DNA of 64,000 nt from an uncultured Desulfobacterales bacterium (GTDB taxonomy: Bacteria > Desulfobacterota > Desulfobacteria > Desulfobacterales > SpSt-501). A program made the position numbers and the translations under genes. Where the stretch lies: the NCBI GenBank assembly GCA_938048455.1, contig CALIUY010000022.1, forward strand, positions 1 to 64,000, given 5' to 3'. Position 1 is the first letter of the stretch, and each line of letters begins with the position of its first letter. Shown in pieces: positions 8,610 to 20,996 of the stretch. The notes under the pieces were generated by a model that was not told the DNA's origin, did not search any database, and worked only from the letters and a program-made list of their open reading frames with translations.

Positions 8610-9038
8610 GTGACTCGTGATCTGCGGCTGGTGTTTGCCGCGGCGGAGAATCTTCCCTGCGTGTTCAACGCCCTGGTGGTCAAAAACCGCGCGCTCCGCG
8701 AGAAATACCCGGGCGGGGTGCGTGGGTTTCTGGAAAAGCATGGCGGGCGCTGCAACCGGAGGATCACCGTCGAGAGTTTCATGGGCGGCGATATCGACGA
8801 GGTGATCGCCGATCTGGCGGGGCACGGATTCGACTACGAAGAGGATTTCGTTTTCGTGGATGCCGGGGGCCTCGCCTTGTCGTGGGCCCGGGAGCGGAAG
8901 GCCAGACTGCGGCCGGAGCCGGTGGATCTGGGCGTGGACTGGCTCGAGGGTTGGATTTTCCGCGGGAGGGTCTTCGTGCGCCACGCGGAGACCCCGATGC
9001 CGACGCAAGGGGCTCCCGCCCGCGGCCGGGACGAATAA
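8610..9038 (+). CDS. Uncharacterised protein under SAM-riboswitch control
   Basis: This 142-residue, soluble-looking protein starts at GTG 8610, with AAAGGAGGG upstream at a good distance. It has no signal peptide or membrane segment. Notable segments are NLPCVFNALVVKN (residues 14-26), EKHGGRCNRRITVESFMGG (42-60) and GHGFDYEEDFVFVDAGG (71-87). Two cysteines (17 and 48) and several charged residues could form a site, but I do not recognise the family. It is the only gene behind the SAM riboswitch, and a tRNA on the opposite strand follows. By context its role should connect to methionine, SAM or sulfur metabolism, for example an enzyme, transporter accessory or regulator. That is inference. 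Confidence 0.75.
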   Translation: MTRDLRLVFAAAENLPCVFNALVVKNRALREKYPGGVRGFLEKHGGRCNRRITVESFMGGDIDEVIADLAGHGFDYEEDFVFVDAGGLALSWARERKARLRPEPVDLGVDWLEGWIFRGRVFVRHAETPMPTQGAPARGRDE

Positions 9039-9181
9039 CCCCCTTTTCGCGGGAGTTGAACGGCGAGCCCTTCGGGGAGCCGCCCGACCGCGGCAGAAGA
9101 AAGAGAGAAGAAGAGCACCCCCCTGCGGCGAGCGCTTCCGGGGATCGGGAAAACCGGTGCCCCCCGGGCTTCCCCCGGAAA

Positions 9182-9213
9182 GAAAAGCAAGGACCCAGGC
9201 GGCGCCTGAGTCC
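9182..9213 (-). terminator. Terminator of the tRNA-Arg transcript
   Basis: Read on the minus strand, GGACTCAGGC and GCCTGGGTCC form a 10-bp hairpin followed by a T-rich tail (TTGCTTTTC). It lies about ten bases after the tRNA CCA end. Confidence 0.8.
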
Positions 9214-9222
9214 CTGTGTGCA

Positions 9223-9298
9223 TGGTGCGCCCGGCTGGACTTGAACCAGCGGCTTTCAGCTCCGGAGGCTGACGCTCTATCCCCTGAGCTACGGGCGC
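9223..9298 (-). tRNA. tRNA-Arg (anticodon CCG)
   Basis: The 76-nt minus-strand sequence folds as a standard cloverleaf: acceptor GCGCCCG/CGGGCGC, D arm GCTC...GAGC, anticodon stem TCAGC/GCTGA with loop CTCCGGA (anticodon CCG, reading CGG), and T arm GCTGG-TTCAAGT-CCAGC. The 3' CCA is encoded. Spurious open frames across it, in sense and antisense, were ignored. Confidence 0.97.
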
Positions 9299-9330
9299 GA
9301 ATGCAGGAGTGATCTTCGAAAAACGGCGGG

Positions 9331-9359
9331 ATCCTATACGAGCCGCCGAAACGAGTCAA
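9331..9359 (-). promoter_or_regulatory. Predicted promoter of tRNA-Arg
   Basis: On the minus strand, TTGACT (9354-9359) and TAGGAT (9331-9336) are spaced by 17 bp, about 33 bp upstream of the mature tRNA 5' end. Confidence 0.65.
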
Positions 9360-9390
9360 GCGGGGGATCGGGCGGATCCGGCGGGGCCTC

Positions 9391-10689
9391 TCAGCCGGGC
9401 TGGACGGCGATGCCGCCCTCGAGGGCGGCCTTGGCTTCGCCCACGACGTAGAGCGAACCGGCGACGAGCACGACCCCTTGCTCGGGTGCGGTACGCAGGG
9501 CCTGCTCGAGGGCCTGGGTGACCGTCGGGCGCATTTCGACCCGCGGGGAGAAGCGCGAGGCCGCCGCGGCGATCCTCTCGGCGGGCAGGGCGCGCGGGGT
9601 CGCCGCCTGGGTTGCGATTACCCGTGCGGCGAGCGGCGCAAGCCGCCGCAACATGGCCCGGTAGGGCTTGTCGTCGAGAATCCCCACGACGAGCGTGACC
9701 GGGCGCCCGGCGTAGCGCTCCTTCACATGCCGGGCGAGCGCGCGGCTGGCGTCCAGGTTGTGGGCCCCGTCGAGGAGCACGAGCGGCCGCTCGCGCACCA
9801 CCTCAAGCCTTCCCGGCCAGCGGGTCGCGGCAAGACCTTCGCGCATGCTCCGCTCGGAGATGCCCGGCGCCCGGGGCATGAGAAGCTCGCAGGCGGCGAG
9901 CACGAGCGCGGCGTTGGCCCGCTGATGCTCTCCCGCGAGCGCGGTCCGCAGGTCGTTCAGGCGCAGACGGATCCCGCGATAGGCGAAGACGTCCTCGCCG
10001 GTTATGCGCACGCCGAAATCCCGCCCCGCACGGTAGAGGGGCGCCGCGCGCCGGTCCGCGATTTCCACGAGCACGCGCAGAGCGGAAGGTTGCCGGATTC
10101 CGGTGACGACGGGCCGCCGGCGCTTGACGATCCCCGCTTTCTCGAAAGCGATATGCGTGAGGGTCCGCCCCAGGTATTCGCGGTGCTCGAGCGAGACGTT
10201 GGTGATGACCGCGAGGCAGGGATCGATCACGTTGGTGGCGTCCATGCGGCCGCCCATGCCCGTTTCGATGACCGCCCAGTCCACCCCGCCGCGGGCGAAG
10301 GCGTCGAAAGCCATGGCGGTCGTGAATTCAAAGAAGGTCGGCTCGCGGTCGAGCGCACGCAGCGTGCGCCGCACCCGCCGATAAAGAGCGAGGATTTCCC
10401 CGTCGCCGATCGGCCGGCCGTTGATCTGGATCCGCTCGTTGAAGCGGACCAGGTGCGGCGAAGTGTAAAGCCCCACGCGGTAGCCCGAAGAGCGAAGAAC
10501 GGAGGCCAGACCGGCGGCGACCGAGCCCTTGCCGTTGGTACCCGCGATATGGACGGTGGGGTATTTTCGCTGGGGATCGCCCAGCGGCGCGAGCATGCCG
10601 CGGATCGTCTTCAAGCCGAGCCGGATGCCGAAGCGGCGCAGGCTGAAGAGGTGGTTCAGGCAGCGATCGAGATCGGAAGAAGAGGACAT
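9391..10689 (-). CDS. folC: Bifunctional folylpolyglutamate/dihydrofolate synthase
   Basis: The 432-residue protein has the Mur-ligase-like ATP-binding loop GTNGKGSV at residues 50-57, SPHLVRFNERI, ETGMGGRMDATN, and the C-terminal LDGAHNLDA block. It adds glutamates to folates and probably also makes dihydrofolate. An upstream GTG would start 30 bp earlier, but that segment is the terminator hairpin of rpsU, so ATG 10689 is preferred even though its ribosome site is weak. It lies downstream of rpsU on the same strand. Confidence 0.94.
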   Translation of the reverse strand: MSSSSDLDRCLNHLFSLRRFGIRLGLKTIRGMLAPLGDPQRKYPTVHIAGTNGKGSVAAGLASVLRSSGYRVGLYTSPHLVRFNERIQINGRPIGDGEILALYRRVRRTLRALDREPTFFEFTTAMAFDAFARGGVDWAVIETGMGGRMDATNVIDPCLAVITNVSLEHREYLGRTLTHIAFEKAGIVKRRRPVVTGIRQPSALRVLVEIADRRAAPLYRAGRDFGVRITGEDVFAYRGIRLRLNDLRTALAGEHQRANAALVLAACELLMPRAPGISERSMREGLAATRWPGRLEVVRERPLVLLDGAHNLDASRALARHVKERYAGRPVTLVVGILDDKPYRAMLRRLAPLAARVIATQAATPRALPAERIAAAASRFSPRVEMRPTVTQALEQALRTAPEQGVVLVAGSLYVVGEAKAALEGGIAVQPG

Positions 10690-10698
10690 CGGCAAGAA

Positions 10699-10728
10699 AA
10701 AACCCGGTGGGGTCGCCACCGGGTCGGA
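10699..10728 (-). terminator. Terminator following rpsU
   Basis: On the minus strand, CCCGGTGG and CCACCGGG flank a short loop and are followed by six T. It lies between the rpsU stop and the folC start, and argues that folC has its own promoter or relies on read-through. Confidence 0.85.
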
Positions 10729-10746
10729 AGAGGGGTCATGCCGGGA

Positions 10747-10968
10747 TCAGCGCCGGCGGGCGGCCCGGGCTGCGGCGATGCGTTCGCGCCGCTTGGCTTC
10801 GCGCTTCTTGCGGCGGCGGAACTCGCTCGGTTTTTCGTAGCTCTTCTTGAGCTTCAGGCGCTTGAACAGGCCGTCGTTTTGGATTTTTTTCTTCAGCAGA
10901 CGGATGGCTTTTTCGACGTCGTTGTCCACGACGCGAACCTCGATTTCCTTCAACCGTATCCCCCCCAT
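10747..10968 (-). CDS. rpsU: 30S ribosomal protein bS21
   Basis: The 73-residue basic protein has the bS21 core VDNDVEKAIRLLKKKIQ and the KPSEFRRRKKREAKRR segment. It binds the 30S subunit near the Shine-Dalgarno helix and helps initiation. The ATG at 10968 gives a short MGGIRLKEIEV start. A TTG at 10953, preceded by GGGGGG, would give a 68-residue form starting LKEIEVRV that is closer to many homologues, so the start is ambiguous. A good sigma-70 promoter lies upstream and a terminator follows. Confidence 0.93.
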   Translation of the reverse strand: MGGIRLKEIEVRVVDNDVEKAIRLLKKKIQNDGLFKRLKLKKSYEKPSEFRRRKKREAKRRERIAAARAARRR

Positions 10969-11038
10969 CGTGCCGCCGCCCGCCCCGCGCCCCGGGTCGG
11001 AGGGCGGATAATCGCCATGTGAAAGCACTGATCGATCC

Positions 11039-11067
11039 TCTATAACCGATGAGCCGGGTATTGACAA
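11039..11067 (-). promoter_or_regulatory. Predicted promoter of rpsU
   Basis: On the minus strand, TTGTCA (11062-11067) and TATAGA (11039-11044) are spaced by 17 bp, about 70 bp upstream of the rpsU start. Confidence 0.65.
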
Positions 11068-11111
11068 GCGAAAATTCACTTTCCGGATGGATCCCGAGCC
11101 GGGCGGGCCGC

Positions 11112-13187
<2,076 letters not shown>

Positions 13188-13293
13188 CGGGATTCCGGAT
13201 GGGATTCCGTCCGTTGCGGCGAAGCGGATATGCTGCGCCGCGGAGCGCTTTTTTCCCCGCCGCCGCCCGATGCGGGCAGGGCGTGGAATGTCC

Positions 13294-13322
13294 TTGACAG
13301 CAGGAAGGTTTTCAATTAATTT
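13294..13322 (+). promoter_or_regulatory. Predicted promoter of the rho transcript
   Basis: A perfect TTGACA at 13294-13299 is followed after 17 bp by TAATTT at 13317-13322, in an AT-rich pocket of otherwise GC-rich sequence. Transcription from here would give a leader of roughly 370 nt before rho. Confidence 0.65.
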
Positions 13323-13329
13323 TTTCATA

Positions 13330-13696
13330 TTCGCCCCGAGCGTGCAACCCGTCGCCGGGGATAAGTTCTTTACTTCTGAAATCCGATCATCCTCCTGTAC
13401 AACCGACCCAGACCCTATCCGCCAGCCGCCGCGCCAGGTTTGTCGGTTGAGACAGCCCGATGCATTAGGGAGCCGCCACCGTGCGGACAGCCCCAGCGGC
13501 TGGGTTTCCAGCCGATGACGGAGGGGACGTGTATTTGCGGGAATCCCGGATCGCTTCCGGGATCGACAGATACCGCAGACCATAAATCGCGCAGACCATC
13601 GGCGCCGCAGCCGGCGCTTCGCCGGATGAAGAAACCGGTCCGGAACGTTCCGGCCGGAGCCGGCCGGGAAGAAACGCTTGCAAGAGGAACGGCGGA
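13330..13696 (+). ncRNA. Long structured 5' leader of rho
   Basis: The stretch between the predicted promoter and rho holds no convincing protein gene; an 86-codon open frame at 13440-13700 has no family features. It contains three perfect helices: 13400-13407 pairs with 13442-13449 (CAACCGAC/GTCGGTTG) around a 34-nt loop; 13497-13503 pairs with 13508-13514 (CGGCTGG/CCAGCCG); 13543-13550 pairs with 13556-13563 (ATCCCGGA/TCCGGGAT). In E. coli rho is autoregulated through its leader; a comparable role is likely here, but the structure matches no named element I know. Confidence 0.45.
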
Positions 13697-14944
<1,248 letters not shown>

Positions 14945-14977
14945 GCGGGCGTTCGCAGTCCGGAAAGGACGTGTGCC

Positions 14978-15202
14978 ATGAAGGAGAAGATTCATCCGCA
15001 GTACCATCCGGAGGTCAAAATCCGCTGCGCCTGCGGCAACGTCATCGAGGCCGGCTCCACGAAGGCGAACATCACCGTGGAAATCTGCTCGAGCTGCCAT
15101 CCCTTTTTCACCGGCAAGCAGAAACTCGTGGACACGGCCGGCCGCATCGAGCGCTTCCGCAAGAAATACGAAAAGTTCCAGAACCCGCCGAAAAGCGCCT
15201 AG
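14978..15202 (+). CDS. rpmE: 50S ribosomal protein bL31, zinc-binding type
   Basis: The 74-residue protein shows the bL31 pattern [20 protein letters not shown] with the C+ zinc cysteines at 17, 19, 37 and 40 (CAC...CSSC) and the HPFFTGKQK signature. The four-cysteine form is the zinc-containing copy; a zinc-free paralogue may exist elsewhere. It sits between rho and prfA, a common arrangement. Confidence 0.98.
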   Translation: MKEKIHPQYHPEVKIRCACGNVIEAGSTKANITVEICSSCHPFFTGKQKLVDTAGRIERFRKKYEKFQNPPKSA

Positions 15203-15339
15203 CCCCGCCGACCCGCCTTGACGAGCCGGGCCCGGCTCCGTCGGGAGCCCGGCAGGTCCCCATCCCCGAAACTTCCCCGACGTCGCCGGCGGGACGGCGG
15301 CGCATCCGCCGATGCGCCGCCGCCGGTGGAGAGCCGACC

Positions 15340-16416
15340 ATGTTGGAAAAATTGCAAGGGGTTGAAAGCCGCTTCCTGGAGCTCGAGCGCCGGCTGAGCG
15401 ACCCGGCCTTCCTCGCCGACCGCGACGCTTACTCGAAGGCGGTGCGCGAGCACGCGGAGATCGGACGCATCGTGAGCGTCTATCGGGCTTACAAGGAAAC
15501 CGATGCGCGCCTCGAGGAGGCGCGGGCGCTCTCCGAGGACGGCGACCCCGAGATCCGCGCTCTCGCGCGCGAGGAGGTCGCGGCGCTTTCCGCGCGGCGC
15601 GGGGAACTCGAGCAGGAGCTGCGCCGCATGCTTTTGCCGCGCGACCCCAACGACGACAAGAACGTCATCCTCGAAATCCGCGCCGGGACCGGCGGCGAGG
15701 AGGCGGCCCTGTTTGCGGGGGACCTCTTCCGGATGTACACGCGCTACGCGGAGGACCGGGGCTGGAAGGTCGAGGTGCTTTCCGCGCACGCGACGGGGGT
15801 GGGCGGCTTCAAGGAAATCATCGCCCGGATTCAGGGCCGCGGCGCTTACAGCCTGCTCAAGTACGAAAGCGGCATCCACCGCGTGCAGCGGGTGCCGGTC
15901 ACCGAGACCCAGGGGCGGATCCACACCTCGGCGGTCACCGTGGCCGAGCTGCCCGAGGCCGAGGAAGTCGATGTCGCCATCGACCCCGCGGAACTCCGCA
16001 TCGACGTCTTCCGCTCCGGGGGGCCCGGGGGGCAGAGCGTCAACACGACGGACTCCGCGGTGCGCGTCACCCATCTGCCCACGGGGCTGGTGGTCATCTG
16101 CCAGGATGAAAAATCACAGCTCAAGAACAAAAACAAGGCGCTCAAGGTGTTGCGCTCGCGGCTGCTCGACCTCAAGATCCAGGAGCAGGAGCGCCGGCGG
16201 GCCGAGGAGCGCAAGAGCCAGGTCGGCACCGGCGACCGCAGCGGCCGCATCCGCACCTACAACTTCCCGCAGAACCGGGTCACCGACCACCGGGTCGGCC
16301 TGACCCTCTACCGCCTGGAGAGCATCCTGGAAGGGGCGATCCAGGAGCTGATCGACGCCTTGGTCGTCCATTTCCAGGCGCAGGCTCTGCAGCATGAATC
16401 TTCCGACGGGTCCTGA
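15340..16416 (+). CDS. prfA: Peptide chain release factor 1
   Basis: The 358-residue protein has the catalytic GGQ at residues 230-232 within [16 protein letters not shown], and the RF1-type stop-codon recognition tripeptide P-V-T at 186-188, so it should read UAA and UAG. An open frame extends upstream, but the ATG at 15340 matches the family start ([12 protein letters not shown]) and follows GGTGGAGAG. Its last 23 nt overlap prmC, whose product methylates the GGQ glutamine. Confidence 0.98.
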   Translation: MLEKLQGVESRFLELERRLSDPAFLADRDAYSKAVREHAEIGRIVSVYRAYKETDARLEEARALSEDGDPEIRALAREEVAALSARRGELEQELRRMLLPRDPNDDKNVILEIRAGTGGEEAALFAGDLFRMYTRYAEDRGWKVEVLSAHATGVGGFKEIIARIQGRGAYSLLKYESGIHRVQRVPVTETQGRIHTSAVTVAELPEAEEVDVAIDPAELRIDVFRSGGPGGQSVNTTDSAVRVTHLPTGLVVICQDEKSQLKNKNKALKVLRSRLLDLKIQEQERRRAEERKSQVGTGDRSGRIRTYNFPQNRVTDHRVGLTLYRLESILEGAIQELIDALVVHFQAQALQHESSDGS

Positions 16417-17317
16417 TCCGCAGCGCACCGTGGGTGCAAGCCTTCGGCAATCCGCGCGCTTGTTCGCGGATCACGGAATCGACAGCCCCCGGCTGACCGC
16501 CGAATTGCTTCTGGCCTTCGTGCGGGGTTGCGATCGCGGGGAACTCTACCGGCATCCGGAGCGGGAACTCACGTTCGCGGAGGCGGCCGCCTTCCGGCGG
16601 CTGGTCGAGCGGCGCCTGCGTCGGGAACCGACCGCGTACCTCACCGGGCGGCGGGGGTTCTGGACGCTTGACCTCGAAGTCACCCCCGAGGTGCTGATCC
16701 CGCGGCCGGAAACCGAACGCGTGGTCGAGGCCGCCCTCGAAGTGCTCGGCGGCGGGTCAACGACGCGCCCGCGGAGCGTGCTCGAACTCGGCTGCGGCTC
16801 GGGCGCCATCGTGATCGCCCTTTGCCGGGAGGCGCCGCGGCACCGCTATTTCGCCACCGACCGCTGCTTCGCCGCGCTCCGCATCGCGCGGCGAAACGCA
16901 TTCCGCCACGGCTGCGGCGGGCGGATCCGCTTCTGGGCCGCGGACTGGTTTTCGGCCCTCGGGCGGGCGGCGGGGCCTTTCGACCTCATCGTCTCCAATC
17001 CTCCTTACATTCCGAGCGGTCGGATCGCGGACCTCCAGCCGGAGATCGCCCTCTTCGAGCCGCGGGCGGCTCTCGACGGCGGGCCGGACGGCCTGGCGGC
17101 CTACCGCGCGATTTTGGGCCAGGGCTGGTCGTTTCTCGCCTCCGGCGGGGTCATGATCCTCGAGATCGGCGACGACCAGCGTGAGAGGCTCGAGCGGCTT
17201 GCGGCCGCAAACGGCCGGCGGGTGCAGGTCGACTGCCTGCAGGACCTCTCCGGGCGGGATCGGGTGCTGCGGATCACGAAAAAAGATCTTGCCAGCGAAT
17301 CCCTCGGTGAATTATAA
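16394..17317 (+). CDS. prmC: Peptide chain release factor N5-glutamine methyltransferase
   Basis: The 307-residue protein has the SAM-binding [10 protein letters not shown] (residues 130-139) and the catalytic SNPPYIPSG (NPPY 202-205), together with the PrmC-specific [24 protein letters not shown] block. It methylates the GGQ glutamine of release factors, which enhances peptide release. Translation is probably coupled with prfA through the 23-nt overlap. The C-terminal few residues ([10 protein letters not shown]) run into the AT-rich leader before rpsB. Confidence 0.96.
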   Translation: MNLPTGPDPQRTVGASLRQSARLFADHGIDSPRLTAELLLAFVRGCDRGELYRHPERELTFAEAAAFRRLVERRLRREPTAYLTGRRGFWTLDLEVTPEVLIPRPETERVVEAALEVLGGGSTTRPRSVLELGCGSGAIVIALCREAPRHRYFATDRCFAALRIARRNAFRHGCGGRIRFWAADWFSALGRAAGPFDLIVSNPPYIPSGRIADLQPEIALFEPRAALDGGPDGLAAYRAILGQGWSFLASGGVMILEIGDDQRERLERLAAANGRRVQVDCLQDLSGRDRVLRITKKDLASESLGEL

Positions 17318-17324
17318 AGAGCAG

Positions 17325-17354
17325 TTTACAAAACAAAGCCTTGATTTCTATCCC
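17325..17354 (+). promoter_or_regulatory. Possible promoter of the rpsB-tsf operon
   Basis: TTTACA at 17325-17330 and TATCCC at 17349-17354 are spaced by 18 bp in a local AT-rich patch directly after prmC. The leader to rpsB would be about 87 nt, long enough for S2 autoregulation, though I see no defined binding site. Confidence 0.35.
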
Positions 17355-17447
17355 GCACGCCGCCGGATCATGCCTCCCGGTGCCCCGGGCCCCGGGGTGG
17401 AGGCCTGCGCGAAGGCGGCGGAGGAAAACAACCGAAAGGAGAAACCC

Positions 17448-18350
17448 ATGGCCTACGTGACGATGAAGGAGCTGCTCGAAGCCGGGGTGCACTTCGGGCA
17501 CCAGACCAAGCGCTGGAACCCGAAGATGAAGCCTTACATCTTCGGGGCGCGAAACGGGATCTACATCATCGACTTGCAGAAGACCGTCAAGATGTTCAAG
17601 ACGGCTTACGACTTTGTGGCGGAAACCGTCGCCAACGGCAAATCCCTGCTGTTCGTGGGAACCAAGAAGCAGGCCAAGGAGGCGATCTACGAAGAGGCCA
17701 ACCGCTGCGAGATGTTCTACGTGCACAACCGCTGGCTGGGCGGCATGCTCACCAACTTCCAGACCATCCGCAAGAGCATCGAACGCCTCAATTACCTGAA
17801 CACCATCCACAACGACGGCTCGATCAATCTGTTTCCGAAAAAAGAACGGATGAAACTCTCCAAGGAGCGTGAAAAGCTCGACGGGAACCTGGGCGGTATC
17901 CGCAACATGGACCGCCTTCCCGGAGCGATGTTCGTGATCGATCCCAAGAACGAGGAAATCGCCGTGCACGAGGCTCGGCGGCTGAAGATTCCCATCGTCG
18001 CCGTGGTGGACACGAACTGCGACCCCGACGTGATCGATTATCCCATTCCGGGAAACGACGACGCCATCCGCGCCATTCGCCTGATGACCTCGCGCATGGC
18101 CGACGCCTGCATCGAGGGCCGCCAGCGTTGGCAGGAGAGGCTCGAGGCCGAAGCCGACAAGGCGCCGATCGAAGAACCCGCCCCGCTCGCCGCCGCCGCG
18201 GATCTCAAGCCCGGCGAGCGCAAGGTCATTTCCGAAGGCGGCGCGGGGCCGGTGATCGAGGTGATCCGGCGCGCGCCGGGCGAGGTTCCGCCCGCAGCGG
18301 CCGGCGGAGAGGACATGGACGCGGAAGAGACCGCGGTGGAGGAACGATGA
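17448..18350 (+). CDS. rpsB: 30S ribosomal protein uS2
   Basis: The 300-residue protein carries the uS2 signatures [22 protein letters not shown], the [14 protein letters not shown] block and [13 protein letters not shown]. The ribosomal core ends near residue 225; a C-terminal extension of about 70 residues rich in Ala/Glu/Pro makes it longer than the usual 240-260, as in some Deltaproteobacteria. ATG 17448 follows AAAGGAG. It is coupled to tsf by an ATGA overlap (18347-18350). Confidence 0.98.
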   Translation: MAYVTMKELLEAGVHFGHQTKRWNPKMKPYIFGARNGIYIIDLQKTVKMFKTAYDFVAETVANGKSLLFVGTKKQAKEAIYEEANRCEMFYVHNRWLGGMLTNFQTIRKSIERLNYLNTIHNDGSINLFPKKERMKLSKEREKLDGNLGGIRNMDRLPGAMFVIDPKNEEIAVHEARRLKIPIVAVVDTNCDPDVIDYPIPGNDDAIRAIRLMTSRMADACIEGRQRWQERLEAEADKAPIEEPAPLAAAADLKPGERKVISEGGAGPVIEVIRRAPGEVPPAAAGGEDMDAEETAVEER

Positions 18351-18943
18351 GCGAGATCCGTGCCAAGCTGGTCAAGGAGCTCCGGGAGAAGACCGGAGCG
18401 GGAATGATGGATTGCAAGGAGGCGCTCGCCGCCACAGGCGGCGACTTGACCCGCGCGGTCGAGGCCCTGCGCAAGAAGGGGCTGGCGACGGCGCAGAAGC
18501 GCGCGGGCCGGGCGACGGCGGAAGGGACGGTCGCCGCGTACATTCACCACGGCGGCAAGCTGGGGGTGTTGGTCGAGGTCGACTGCGAGACCGATTTCGT
18601 CGCCAAAAACCCCCAGTTTCAGGAATTCGCCCATAATCTCGCGATGCACATCGCGGCCGCCAACCCCCTCGGGGTCCGCCCCGAGGACATCGCCCCCGAA
18701 GTCATCGCCAAGGAGCGCGAAATCTACACCGCCCAGGCGAAGGAGACGGGCAAACCGGACAAGGTGATCGAAAAGATCGTCGAGGGCAAGCTGAAGAAAT
18801 TCTACGAGGACAACTGCCTCCTGCAACAGCGTTACGTGCGCAACCCGGACATCACGATCGCCGATCTGTTGAACGAGCTGATCGCCAAGATCGGCGAGAA
18901 CATCGCCATCCGTCGTTTCGTGCGCATGCAGGTGGGAGACTGA
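18347..18943 (+). CDS. tsf: Elongation factor Ts (short form)
   Basis: The 198-residue protein has the EF-Ts signatures [16 protein letters not shown] and [12 protein letters not shown]. It is the exchange factor that recycles EF-Tu from GDP. It is shorter than the E. coli protein (283 residues) because the second core subdomain is reduced, as in thermophiles, cyanobacteria and several deltaproteobacterial lineages. The start ATG overlaps the rpsB stop. pyrH follows after 2 nt. Confidence 0.97.
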   Translation: MSEIRAKLVKELREKTGAGMMDCKEALAATGGDLTRAVEALRKKGLATAQKRAGRATAEGTVAAYIHHGGKLGVLVEVDCETDFVAKNPQFQEFAHNLAMHIAAANPLGVRPEDIAPEVIAKEREIYTAQAKETGKPDKVIEKIVEGKLKKFYEDNCLLQQRYVRNPDITIADLLNELIAKIGENIAIRRFVRMQVGD

Positions 18944-18945
18944 CC

Positions 18946-19662
18946 GTGCAGGAGCCCCGTTACCGGCGGGTCATCGTCAAGATCAGCGGCGAAGCCCTGA
19001 TGGGGGATCAGGAGTTCGGCATCCATCCCGAGATGATCCGCTTCGTCGCCGAGGAGCTCCGCGGCATCGTGCGGCTCGGCGTCCAGACCGCGGTCGTCGT
19101 CGGCGGGGGCAACATCTTCCGCGGCATCGCCGCCAGCTCCTACGGCATGGACCGGACCTCGGCCGACCACATGGGCATGCTGGCCACGGTGATCAACAGC
19201 CTGGCGCTTCAGGACGCGCTCGAGAAGAAGGGCATCCCCACCCGGGTCCAGACCGCGATCGGCATGCACCAGGTGGCCGAGCCCTACATCCTGCGTCGGG
19301 CCATCCGGCATCTGGAGAAGGGGCGGGTCGTGATTTTCGCCGCCGGCACCGGCAATCCCTATTTCACCACCGACACGGCCGCCGTGCTGAGGGGCCAGGA
19401 AATCCACGCGGAGATCCTGCTCAAGGCGACCAAGGTCGACGGCGTCTACGACCGCGATCCGGCGACGGATCCCGAGGCCCGGCTGCTGCCTTCGGTGAGT
19501 TTCATGGAGGTGCTCGAGCGGCAGCTGAAGATCATGGACATGACGGCCATTTCGCTGGCCATGGACAACGACCTGCCGCTGGCCGTTTTCCGGTTGAAGA
19601 CCCCGGGCAACATCCGCCGCGTCGTCTGCGGCGAAGAAGTCGGAACCCGCATCCACCCCTGA
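18946..19662 (+). CDS. pyrH: Uridylate kinase (UMP kinase)
   Basis: The 238-residue protein has the amino acid kinase-fold motifs [22 protein letters not shown] and [16 protein letters not shown] that define bacterial hexameric UMP kinases. It makes UDP from UMP for RNA and cell-wall precursors. It starts at GTG 18946, two bases after tsf. It sits in the conserved rpsB-tsf-pyrH-frr order. Confidence 0.98.
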   Translation: MQEPRYRRVIVKISGEALMGDQEFGIHPEMIRFVAEELRGIVRLGVQTAVVVGGGNIFRGIAASSYGMDRTSADHMGMLATVINSLALQDALEKKGIPTRVQTAIGMHQVAEPYILRRAIRHLEKGRVVIFAAGTGNPYFTTDTAAVLRGQEIHAEILLKATKVDGVYDRDPATDPEARLLPSVSFMEVLERQLKIMDMTAISLAMDNDLPLAVFRLKTPGNIRRVVCGEEVGTRIHP

Positions 19663-19686
19663 GAGCCGGGAGGTTGAAGTCGAGCC

Positions 19687-20244
19687 ATGATCGAAGACAT
19701 CTACCGTGAGACGCGGCAGAGCATGGAGAAGGCGATCGAGGATCTGAAACGCGATCTCAAGCGGTTGCGCACGGGGCGGGCTTCGCTTTCGCTGCTCGAC
19801 GGCGTCAAGGTCGACTACTACGGCAGCCTCACCCCGCTGCAGCAGCTGGCGACCCTCGCCGTGCCCGAAAGCCGGCTGATCACCATTCAACCCTGGGACG
19901 CCTCGGTCATCAAGGAGATCGAAAAAGCGATCCTCAAGGCCGATTTGGGTCTCACGCCGACGAGCGACGGCAAGCTGATCCGCATTTCCGTTCCGGCGCT
20001 CACCGAGCAGCGGCGCAAGGAGCTCGTCAAGCTCGTGAACAAGATTTGCGAGGAGCACAAAGTCTCCATCCGCAACATCCGCCGCGAGGCCAACGAGCGG
20101 GTGAAAGCCCTCAAGAAAGACGGCGGCATCTCGGAGGACGAGTCCTTCAAGGCCCAGGAGAAGATCCAGAAGATGACCGACGAGCACATCGAGCTCGTCG
20201 AACGCTGCTTCAAAGAAAAAGAGAAAGAGATCCTTGAGTTCTGA
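19687..20244 (+). CDS. frr: Ribosome recycling factor
   Basis: The 185-residue protein matches RRF in length and in the blocks LRTGRASLSLLDGVKVDYYG, PWDASVIKEIEKAI and DLGLTPTSDGKLIRI. With EF-G it splits post-termination ribosomes. Its 3' end overlaps the uppS start by 11 nt, suggesting translational coupling. Confidence 0.98.
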   Translation: MIEDIYRETRQSMEKAIEDLKRDLKRLRTGRASLSLLDGVKVDYYGSLTPLQQLATLAVPESRLITIQPWDASVIKEIEKAILKADLGLTPTSDGKLIRISVPALTEQRRKELVKLVNKICEEHKVSIRNIRREANERVKALKKDGGISEDESFKAQEKIQKMTDEHIELVERCFKEKEKEILEF

Positions 20245-20974
20245 GAACGCCTCCCGCTCCCGCGGAGGCCCCGGCGCCGCCCCGCCCGTCCATGTCGCGA
20301 TCATCATGGACGGCAACGGCCGCTGGGCGAACCGGCGGCTGATGTCCCGCATCACCGGCCACGAGAAGGGCGCGGACACCGTGCGCATGGTGGTGCGCGC
20401 CTGCCGTGAGCTGGGCATCGCCCACCTCACGCTCTTCGCCTTTTCCACGGAAAACTGGCTCCGGCCCGCGGGCGAAGTGAACGCGTTGATGGAGCTCCTG
20501 CGCCGGTTCATCGAAAAGGAGCGCGACGAGCTCGTCCAAAACGATATTCATCTGCACCCCATCGGAAGGATCGAAGCTCTGCCCGAGGACGTACGCTTGG
20601 CGCTGGCGCGGGTCGTCGAGGAAACTCGGGGAAACCGGGGGTTGCAGCTTCATCTGGCCCTAAGCTACGGCGGAAGAGACGAAATCGCCCGCGCGGCGCG
20701 CCGGTTGGCCGAGGCGGTGCTCTCCGCTGGGCTCAGGCCGGAGGAAATCGGCGAGGAGACGCTGGCCGCCCATCTCGACACGGCCGGCGTCCCCGACCCG
20801 GACCTGCTGATCCGGACGGGGGGCGAGATGCGGGTCAGCAACTTTCTCCTCTGGCAGATCGCCTACACGGAACTGTTCATCACCCCGACCCTCTGGCCGG
20901 ATTTCAGCCGCCGCGAGTTCGAGGAGATCCTGGAGGCGTTTGCGCGGCGCGAACGGCGTTTCGGCCGCGTCTGA
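20234..20974 (+). CDS. uppS: Undecaprenyl diphosphate synthase
   Basis: The 246-residue protein carries the cis-prenyltransferase signatures IIMDGNGRWA, FAFSTENWLRP and the C-terminal DLLIRTGGEMRVSNFLLWQ. It makes the C55 lipid carrier for peptidoglycan and O-antigen. The start is TTG at 20234 inside frr, the only start in frame before the catalytic region that also has a purine-rich site (GAGAAAGAGA). Confidence 0.96.
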   Translation: MSSENASRSRGGPGAAPPVHVAIIMDGNGRWANRRLMSRITGHEKGADTVRMVVRACRELGIAHLTLFAFSTENWLRPAGEVNALMELLRRFIEKERDELVQNDIHLHPIGRIEALPEDVRLALARVVEETRGNRGLQLHLALSYGGRDEIARAARRLAEAVLSAGLRPEEIGEETLAAHLDTAGVPDPDLLIRTGGEMRVSNFLLWQIAYTELFITPTLWPDFSRREFEEILEAFARRERRFGRV

Positions 20975-20996
20975 CAACAGCAGGGAGGCTAAGCCC

